A DNA stretch of 9,109 bases from Alphaproteobacteria bacterium (GTDB lineage Bacteria; Pseudomonadota; Alphaproteobacteria; Micavibrionales; UBA2020). Positions 1 to 4,089 of the stretch are shown piece by piece. Each line of letters starts with the position of its first letter. The stretch's first letter is position 1. Location of the stretch: assembly GCA_020853455.1 (NCBI GenBank), contig JADYYV010000297.1, positions 1 to 9,109 of the forward strand, written 5' to 3'. The notes under the pieces are model-generated. The model searched no databases and had not been told where the DNA came from. It saw only the letters and a list, made by a program, of their open reading frames with translations. The position numbers and the translations under genes were made by a program.

Positions 1-444
1 CGCGGCGCATCGGTGAAGGGGCATGAAAAAGGCTTCTTCATGGGCGGCTGCCTGTTCGACAACGTGAAGCCCGGCATGACGATCTACAAAGAAGAAATTT
101 TCGGCCCCGTTCTGGGCATCGTGCGCGTGAAATCGTACAAGGAAGCGGTTGACCTGATCAACGCGCATGAATACGGCAACGGCACGGCGATCTTTACTAA
201 CCACGGCGGCGTTGCGCGCAATTTCATGCGCGACATCAAGGTCGGCATGGTCGGCATCAACGTGCCGATCCCCGTGCCGGTCGCCTTCCACAGCTTCGGC
301 GGCTGGAAACGCTCGCTGTTCGGCGATACGCATATGCACGGCGTCGAAGGCGTGAAATTCTACACCCGCATGAAAACCGTCACCGCCCGCTGGCCCGAAG
401 GCCCTGCGAAAGGCGCGGATTTCCACTTTCCGCAGAACAAGTAA
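1..444 (+). CDS. mmsA: Methylmalonate-semialdehyde dehydrogenase (CoA-acylating), C-terminal part
   Basis: The enzyme oxidatively decarboxylates methylmalonate semialdehyde (and malonate semialdehyde) to propionyl-CoA (acetyl-CoA) with NAD and CoA, in valine and inositol breakdown in the cytoplasm. Only the last 147 codons are present. The gene enters from the left edge in frame 1 and ends at TAA 442-444, so the catalytic cysteine lies outside the window. What is seen is the aldehyde dehydrogenase motif EEIFGPVLGIV, then the stretch VGINVPIPVPVAFHSFGGWK, SLFGD, HGVEGVKFYTR and a final TARWPEG. This combination is characteristic of the MmsA/IolA branch rather than of other aldehyde dehydrogenases. 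The codons match the neighbouring genes and there is no frameshift. A bidirectional hairpin follows the stop at once, so this is the last gene of its transcript. The symbol iolA would be used if it sat in an inositol operon, which cannot be seen here. Confidence 0.93.
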   Translation, partial: RGASVKGHEKGFFMGGCLFDNVKPGMTIYKEEIFGPVLGIVRVKSYKEAVDLINAHEYGNGTAIFTNHGGVARNFMRDIKVGMVGINVPIPVPVAFHSFGGWKRSLFGDTHMHGVEGVKFYTRMKTVTARWPEGPAKGADFHFPQNK

Positions 445-454
445 CGCATAGACA

Positions 455-492
455 CAAAAAAATCCCCGCCGGTCCAGGGCGGGGATTTTTTA
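455..492. terminator. Bidirectional intrinsic terminator between mmsA and the response regulator
   Basis: The arms AATCCCCGCC (461-470) and GGCGGGGATT (478-487) pair perfectly around a 7-nt loop. An A-run (455-462) precedes the hairpin and a T-run (486-491) follows it, so it works as a U-tract terminator on either strand. It sits between the stops of two convergent genes and can serve both. Confidence 0.9.
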
Positions 493-509
493 TTGGGGGA
501 GTATTCGTT

Positions 510-983
510 TTATGCAGCGTCGGGGTTCTGGTTCGGAATTTTGTCGAACAGGTTCTTCAGCGTCTGGATATTCGCGGGCTTGGGCATATGGCTGTCGAAG
601 CCGGCTTTGTCGGCCAGCGCGCGGTGCTGCGCGCCGTCCCAGCCGGTATGGGCGATGATCAGCGAAGAACGGGCGGAGATTTCGTTTTTCAGTTTTTCGC
701 AAACTTCGTAACCATTCATGCCGGGCAGGCCGATATCCAGCAGCACCACATGCGGGTGCATGCGGCGCGCCATATCGATCGCCATAGGGCCCGAATAGGC
801 GATGGAGGCTTTATAGCCCAGCATTTCGACCATTGCGCTCAGGACGAAGGCCGAATCCTTGTCGTCATCGACGATCAGAACGCGCGGCGGTGTCGCTTCG
901 CGCGGTTCGGATGATTTCATGAGGAACGGCAGGTACTTTTGTACGTCGCTCGTCGGCATGATGGCGATTTCCATTTGATCCAT
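510..983 (-). CDS. Single-domain response regulator (receiver domain only)
   Basis: This is a cytoplasmic phospho-acceptor of two-component signalling, 157 aa, with no output domain after the receiver. Residues 34-155 form the receiver (REC) fold. The acidic pocket is D39-D41 (after VLIV), the phospho-acceptor is D83 in VVLLDIGLPGMNG, the switch Thr is T113 in AHTG and the conserved Lys is K135 in PKP. Their spacing matches CheY-type receivers. The first 33 residues are a polar extension of unknown role. The C-terminal half (TGWDGAQHRALADKAGFDSH) resembles receivers attached to hybrid histidine kinases, not the FATGUY stress receivers. No kinase gene is adjacent, so the partner must be elsewhere. 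The start at 983 is supported by GAGGAG about 9 nt upstream. A perfect EcfG-type promoter lies 71-95 nt upstream of the start, suggesting general-stress control. The gene ends at the bidirectional hairpin shared with mmsA. Confidence 0.9.
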   Translation of the reverse strand: MDQMEIAIMPTSDVQKYLPFLMKSSEPREATPPRVLIVDDDKDSAFVLSAMVEMLGYKASIAYSGPMAIDMARRMHPHVVLLDIGLPGMNGYEVCEKLKNEISARSSLIIAHTGWDGAQHRALADKAGFDSHMPKPANIQTLKNLFDKIPNQNPDAA

Positions 984-1053
984 GATTTCTTCTCTCCTCT
1001 ACAGAGAATTTGCGCACTGCCCGTGCCGGACGGACTTTCGTATCAATGTAAAT

Positions 1054-1078
1054 AACGACGCAGCGTGCCGTAAGTTCC
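1054..1078 (-). promoter_or_regulatory. Putative EcfG (general stress sigma) promoter for the response regulator gene
   Basis: Read on the minus strand, GGAAC (1078-1074) is followed after exactly 16 nt by CGTT (1057-1054). This equals the known alphaproteobacterial EcfG consensus GGAAC-N16/17-CGTT. Transcription would start near 1046-1048, giving a leader of about 60 nt before the ATG at 983. The promoter lies just past the terminator of the preceding minus-strand gene, so the receiver gene has its own transcription unit. The sequence match is direct; use by EcfG is inferred. Confidence 0.7.
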
Positions 1079-1100
1079 GTAATTTTGTTTCTTTTTTTGC

Positions 1101-1141
1101 GAAATAAAAACGCCCCGGCTGTTGGGCACAGCCGGGGCGTT
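1101..1141 (-). terminator. Intrinsic terminator of the SH3-domain protein gene
   Basis: A 14-bp perfect stem, 1109-1122 (AACGCCCCGGCTGT) with 1128-1141, encloses a 5-nt loop. On the minus strand it is followed by TTTTATTTC (1109-1101), a U-rich tract. It lies 40 nt beyond the stop of the SH3 gene. Confidence 0.88.
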
Positions 1142-1180
1142 CTCGTGTCTCGCCGTCAGGGCAGGGACGGGCGATCGGTT

Positions 1181-1768
1181 TTAGTTGTTGTAGTTATGGT
1201 GGAGGCCGTTATCCCAATGGTCGCGGTCGTAGTGGCCGCGGCCATCATTGTCGTAGCGGTCGTATTTGTTGGGCACGCCGTCATGATCTTCGTCATAGCG
1301 GCTGTTGGTGTTGTAGCGCACCCATTTGCCGTTCGACTGGTGCCAGCCGTAACGGCGGCCGTCATTGTCGTTCCAGCCGTATTTGGTGCGATAGAAGTCG
1401 CGGTCATAGTAGTTGTTGCCCCAATACGCGCGCTCGTTATAGGTCACGATGTCCAGCCCCAGCAGGCTGCCCAGCACCGAGATGCTGTCGTTACGCGTGC
1501 GGTAATTCGCGCGGATGTTCTTGCCTGCAACCCAGCCGCGGAAGCCGCCGGTGGACACGTCGCACCATTTATAGCCCTGTACGCAGCCGCGCACATTAAG
1601 GGGCGAACCACGGCCGATCTGGCCGATGATGGGGTAGTTACCGGACGGGCCGGCACGGACGTTCAGCTTGGTCGCGGCAACGCCGTCATAATAAGCAGCC
1701 TCTGCCTTGGGGGCGGCTGCGACGGTCAGCACGACCGCAGCGGCAGCGAGAATATATGTAAACTTCAT
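1181..1768 (-). CDS. Secreted bacterial SH3 (SH3b) domain protein with Asp/Asn/Tyr-rich tail
   Basis: This is a probable periplasmic or cell-envelope protein of 195 aa. Residues 1-24 are a signal peptide: a short basic start, an Ala/Val/Leu core and the AEA cleavage site after A24. Residues 27-86 are a bacterial SH3 domain with the hallmark TKLNVRAGPSGNYPIIGQIGRG, a GCVQGYKWCDV segment and a closing RGWVAGKNI. C62 and C69 could form a disulfide after export. SH3b domains usually bind peptidoglycan or other wall ligands. From about residue 108 the protein is dominated by Tyr, Asn, Asp, Arg and Gly and holds DEDHDGVPNKYDRYDNDG (159-176). That string resembles the calcium-binding DxDxDGxxN/D loops of thrombospondin type 3 repeats. 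The start is supported by AGGAGAG at about 7 nt. The gene has an EcfG-type promoter upstream and a terminator downstream, so it is monocistronic. The ligand is unknown. Confidence 0.88.
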   Translation of the reverse strand: MKFTYILAAAAVVLTVAAAPKAEAAYYDGVAATKLNVRAGPSGNYPIIGQIGRGSPLNVRGCVQGYKWCDVSTGGFRGWVAGKNIRANYRTRNDSISVLGSLLGLDIVTYNERAYWGNNYYDRDFYRTKYGWNDNDGRRYGWHQSNGKWVRYNTNSRYDEDHDGVPNKYDRYDNDGRGHYDRDHWDNGLHHNYNN

Positions 1769-1804
1769 GTGGTCTCTCCTGTTTGTGGAATTCAGTAATT
1801 GGTC

Positions 1805-1830
1805 AACGGCGCGCAGGGGGGAGGGGTTCC
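1805..1830 (-). promoter_or_regulatory. Putative EcfG (general stress sigma) promoter for the SH3-domain protein gene
   Basis: On the minus strand GGAAC (1830-1826) is followed after 17 nt by CGTT (1808-1805), again a perfect EcfG-type element. The expected start near 1797 leaves a leader of about 30 nt, including the AGGAGAG ribosome site. It lies back to back with a possible sigma-70 promoter for the oxidoreductase gene on the other strand. Confidence 0.72.
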
Positions 1831-1834
1831 CCGC

Positions 1835-1862
1835 TTGATCGCCATTATTTTCACTTTATATA
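1835..1862 (+). promoter_or_regulatory. Possible sigma-70 promoter of the DsbA-family gene
   Basis: TTGATC (1835-1840) and TATATA (1857-1862) are separated by 16 nt. The predicted start near 1869 leaves a leader of about 65 nt before the ATG at 1936. The -35 match is 4 of 6 and the spacing is slightly short, so this is a moderate guess. Confidence 0.4.
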
Positions 1863-1935
1863 ACGGGCCAGAACGCCCGCTTCCTGCGCAAATAAATAAG
1901 CGCGCGTGCAACACGCCAATGAAAGGAAATTTCTT

Positions 1936-2580
1936 ATGGCTAATACATCCCTGAAAATCGAAGTCGCCGCCGATGTCGTATGCCCCTGGTGCTATCTGGG
2001 GCTTGCGCGCCTGCAAAAGGCGCTGACGCTGCGGCCGGCCGTGAAACCCGAACTGCAATGGAAGGCATACCAGCTGCGCCCCGAAACGCCGCAGGCCGGC
2101 GAAGATTACAAAGAACTGATGGCGAAAAAATTCGATCCCGAACGCATGAAGCAAATCCGCGCCAACATGACCGAAATGGGCCGCGAGCTGGGCCTGAATT
2201 TCGATTTCGAAAAAATCACGTTGTCGCCCAACACCAACGCCGCGCACCGCCTCATCCGCTGGGCCGCAGCCGAAGGGAAAATGGAACAGGCCGCGATGGC
2301 GGTGATGAAGGCGTTTTTCGAAGACGGCAAATTCATCGCCGATGAAAACGTGCTGGCCGATATCGGCGCGGCCTGCGGTATGGACCGTGCAAAGATCGTC
2401 GAAAAATTCAAATCCGGTGTTGATAAAGACACCGTTACCGCCGAATACCAATCGGTGCAGGACGCCGGCATCTCCGCCGTGCCGCATTATATCCTGGGCG
2501 GCAAAGTGAATGTCGAAGGATCATGGCCCGCCGAAGACCTTGTGCTGGAAATGGACAAGGCGCTCGGCAAGGCGGCGTAA
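1936..2580 (+). CDS. DsbA-family thiol oxidoreductase, FrnE type
   Basis: This is a thioredoxin-fold oxidoreductase of 214 aa. Family members oxidise or isomerise dithiols, or in related branches isomerise 2-hydroxychromene-2-carboxylate. The redox motif is C16-P-W-C19, directly after the first beta strand (LKIEVAADVV). An inserted helical region follows (about 50-160) with the FrnE-like signature SPNTNAAHRL (97-106). The cis-proline loop is AVPHY (P183) and the end is GSWPAEDLVLEMDKAL. There is no signal peptide, so it should be cytoplasmic, like FrnE proteins and unlike periplasmic DsbA. The start is set at 1936 because AAAGGAAA (1922-1929) precedes it at a good distance. An in-frame start 30 nt earlier has no ribosome site and would add ten unlikely residues. 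A strong terminator follows 10 nt after the stop, so the gene is probably transcribed alone. The substrate cannot be read from the sequence. Confidence 0.88.
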   Translation: MANTSLKIEVAADVVCPWCYLGLARLQKALTLRPAVKPELQWKAYQLRPETPQAGEDYKELMAKKFDPERMKQIRANMTEMGRELGLNFDFEKITLSPNTNAAHRLIRWAAAEGKMEQAAMAVMKAFFEDGKFIADENVLADIGAACGMDRAKIVEKFKSGVDKDTVTAEYQSVQDAGISAVPHYILGGKVNVEGSWPAEDLVLEMDKALGKAA

Positions 2581-2587
2581 AGCATTT

Positions 2588-2634
2588 AAAAAGCCGCCCT
2601 CTCCGCGCGATCGGAGAGGGCGGCTTTTTTTATT
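2588..2634 (+). terminator. Intrinsic terminator of the DsbA-family gene
   Basis: A 15-bp perfect stem, 2591-2605 with 2612-2626, encloses the 6-nt loop CGCGAT and is followed by a T-run to 2631. Flanking A residues before the stem extend the pairing by three more bases. It is very strong by inspection. Confidence 0.93.
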
Positions 2635-2661
2635 ATAAAACAGTACCTTGCTCTCACGCGT

Positions 2662-2690
2662 TTGACATATCCGAAATCCCGATTTATACC
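2662..2690 (+). promoter_or_regulatory. Sigma-70 type promoter upstream of the HigA-domain gene
   Basis: A perfect -35 TTGACA (2662-2667) is followed after 17 nt by TATACC (2685-2690, 4 of 6). It lies just past the terminator of the preceding gene. The start would be near 2697, leaving a leader of about 150 nt before the ATG at 2848. That leader has one short inverted repeat (GTCAG 2729-2733 / CTGAC 2748-2752) and no other feature I can name. Confidence 0.68.
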
Positions 2691-2847
2691 ATAGCTACAC
2701 AGTGGGACTTCACCCGCTGGCAAGGCCGGTCAGATTGCGGTCGCGGGCTGACAACTATTCGCAGCCTACTCCTTAAAAGAAAAATTATTGCAGGCACAGG
2801 CCCGGCATTTCGCCGTGGCCGCGCCGCGTCCGGAAAAAGGTGTAAAC

Positions 2848-3693
2848 ATGACCGCAGAGAAAAAATCCCCCGCGCAAAGCGCACGCGACCAGTTCAACGG
2901 CCTCGACGATTTCTATGACCGCCAGCGCGCCGCGCGCCGCCAGCAGCTCGACGCCGAAATGAGCGAGAACATGTCGCGGATTGCCGGCTGGCTGCCCAAA
3001 ATTCTGGCCGATGAAATGCAGTTCCGCAAGCAGGGCACCGGAATCGATACCATCAAGCTGCGCGAAGAAGGCCTGGGCGGAACCGGCGTGAAGCATATCA
3101 AGAATATCCGCATCGGCGTGAACGTGTTCCAGGCCGTCGTGTCGCCCTACAATCAGGAACAGCTGGAAAGCATGGACGGTTTCAAGGACCTCGTGCGCGC
3201 CTGTGCGTCGCCCGATGTCGATATGAACCTGCGCGTTTATTACGACCGCAGCTGGGCATCGACGATGTTCGAAATCCAGTTCGACGTTCCGTTCGACCGC
3301 AAGGGACGCTACAAAGAGATGCTGCAAGATAAACCGTCAGCGCCTGCAGCAACTATGGAAGCGTTGCAAAAGCCGAAGCTCGCCGCGCCGGCGCTGCCCG
3401 ATGCAAATGTGATGGAACGCCGTCCGGCGCATCCGGGTGCATTGCTGGCGAAAGACATCCTGCCCGCGCTCGGCCTTGATGCCAAAACTTTTGCGGCGAA
3501 GCTGGGCGTTGAAACGCGCGCGCTGAACGCCGTGCTGAAGGAAAAAGCGCCCGTGACGCCCGACCTTGCCAAGAAACTCTCGAAAACCTTCGGCAACTCG
3601 GCGCAGTTCTGGACGGACATGCAAAACAACCATGACGGCGTGAAGCCTGCCGCGACACCCGCCGCGAAAAAGCCCGCGCCGAAACGTCGCTAA
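2848..3693 (+). CDS. Uncharacterised N-terminal domain fused to a HigA-family helix-turn-helix domain
   Basis: The protein has 281 aa in three parts. Residues 1-160 form a domain I do not recognise: a charged helical start rich in Arg and Gln (13-40), a middle with GLGGTGVKHIKNIRIGVNVFQ, and a likely strand region with YYDRSWASTMFEIQFDVPFD (131-150). Residues 161-190 are an Ala/Pro-rich linker. Residues 193-262 match HigA-type antitoxin DNA-binding domains: HPGALLAKDIL, LGLDAKTFAAKLGV, the turn-helix LNAVLKEKAPVTPDLAKKLSKTFG, and SAQFWTDMQNNHD. The tail (264-281) is a basic Lys/Pro/Ala stretch. HigA antitoxins are normally about 100 aa and paired with HigB; no HigB-like gene lies beside this one. 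It may therefore be a solitary transcription regulator, the N-terminal part acting as sensor or toxin-like partner. The start at 2848 is backed by AAAAAGG 7 nt upstream; an in-frame TTG at 2788 lacks such a site. Confidence 0.78.
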   Translation: MTAEKKSPAQSARDQFNGLDDFYDRQRAARRQQLDAEMSENMSRIAGWLPKILADEMQFRKQGTGIDTIKLREEGLGGTGVKHIKNIRIGVNVFQAVVSPYNQEQLESMDGFKDLVRACASPDVDMNLRVYYDRSWASTMFEIQFDVPFDRKGRYKEMLQDKPSAPAATMEALQKPKLAAPALPDANVMERRPAHPGALLAKDILPALGLDAKTFAAKLGVETRALNAVLKEKAPVTPDLAKKLSKTFGNSAQFWTDMQNNHDGVKPAATPAAKKPAPKRR

Positions 3694-3702
3694 GGCACTT
3701 CA

Positions 3703-3743
3703 TATCCCACCCCTCTCCCGCAATACGGGAGAGGGGATGGATA
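3703..3743. repeat. REP-like intergenic palindrome
   Basis: CCCCTCTCCCG (3710-3720) pairs perfectly with CGGGAGAGGGG (3726-3736) around the loop CAATA. After a 2-nt mismatch, TATCC/GGATA extends the stem by five pairs. No T-run follows on either strand, so it does not look like a classical terminator. It resembles dispersed palindromic units common between proteobacterial genes; whether it is repeated in this genome cannot be seen here. Confidence 0.55.
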
Positions 3744-3795
3744 GGAATAAAACGCAGCGATTACAAGCCGTAAGCAATTATTTTCCCGAATTATC

Positions 3796-3823
3796 TTGAT
3801 TTTGAACACCCATCCTGTTACAT
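3796..3823 (+). promoter_or_regulatory. Weak promoter candidate for the helicase gene
   Basis: TTGATT (3796-3801) and TTACAT (3818-3823) are spaced by 16 nt within an AT-richer patch. A start near 3830 would give a leader of about 260 nt. The -10 element is poor, so confidence is low. Confidence 0.3.
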
Positions 3824-3860
3824 CATTGCGTGAGTTCGAATACTGACTCTTTTCAATGAA

Positions 3861-4000
3861 CCGCCGGTTAAGGCGGAACCGCCCCACCAACGGGTGCGAG
3901 AAACGAAATGCTCCTTCGTTTGCGTTTGACCAAGAGTTACCGCCCAGCGTAAAGGGCGGCATTTTAGCTCGAAACGCCCATATGGCCATGGTGGCCGGGC
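3861..4000 (+). promoter_or_regulatory. Candidate structured 5' leader of the RNA helicase gene
   Basis: Several hairpins follow one another. CCGCC/GGCGG pairs at 3861-3865 with 3872-3876. AAACGAA/TTCGTTT pairs at 3901-3907 with 3915-3921. CCGCCC/GGGCGG pairs at 3940-3945 with 3954-3959. GGCCA/TGGCC pairs at 3984-3988 with 3992-3996, closed further by GCCC/GGGC. A GC-rich self-complementary segment (about 4048-4070) lies nearer the start codon. Long structured leaders are known for cold-induced and helicase mRNAs in other bacteria. A regulatory role here is inferred from structure and position only. Confidence 0.42.
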
Positions 4001-4089
4001 ACGCAAACGCGCTTTCATCACGACAAGCGCCTGACAGAAAAGGAACGCCCGCGCGGGGGATTCTCGCGCGTCGGGCAAAATATATTCAC

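Larger units (their letters stand above)
3694..4089. other. Gene-free stretch before the helicase gene
   Basis: These 396 nt hold, in order, a REP-like palindrome, a weak promoter candidate and a series of possible hairpins that may form a structured leader. The helicase frame stays open back to 3856. The translated extension is Arg-rich and unlike the N-termini of DEAD-box proteins, and neither 3856 nor the in-frame ATG at 3979 has a ribosome site. I therefore treat it as non-coding. Confidence 0.6.

Noticed and set aside
1085..1798. 237-codon Val/Ala-rich frame opposite the SH3 protein gene
   Set aside because: It starts inside the terminator region, its Val/Ala repeats mirror the Asp/Asn/Tyr codons of the real gene, and it has no ribosome site.
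1906..1935. Earlier in-frame start for the DsbA-family gene
   Set aside because: No ribosome site precedes it, while AAAGGAAA lies correctly before the ATG at 1936. The added residues do not fit the family N-terminus.
2691..2787. Possible tRNA or small RNA gene in the leader of the HigA-fusion gene
   Set aside because: No cloverleaf arms, no T-loop GTTCRANNC box and no terminator before the coding start.
3710..3736. Palindrome read as the terminator of the HigA-fusion gene
   Set aside because: The stem is strong, but no T-run follows on either strand, so a REP-like repeat is the better description.
3866..3900. Possible EcfG promoter beginning at GGAAC 3876-3880
   Set aside because: At 16 or 17 nt downstream the bases are GCGA or CGAG, not CGTT.
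3856..4089. 78-codon N-terminal extension of the helicase
   Set aside because: No ribosome site at the upstream ATGs, an Arg-rich composition unlike the family, and hairpins suggesting an RNA leader. Not fully excluded, since 4090 also lacks a clear ribosome site.
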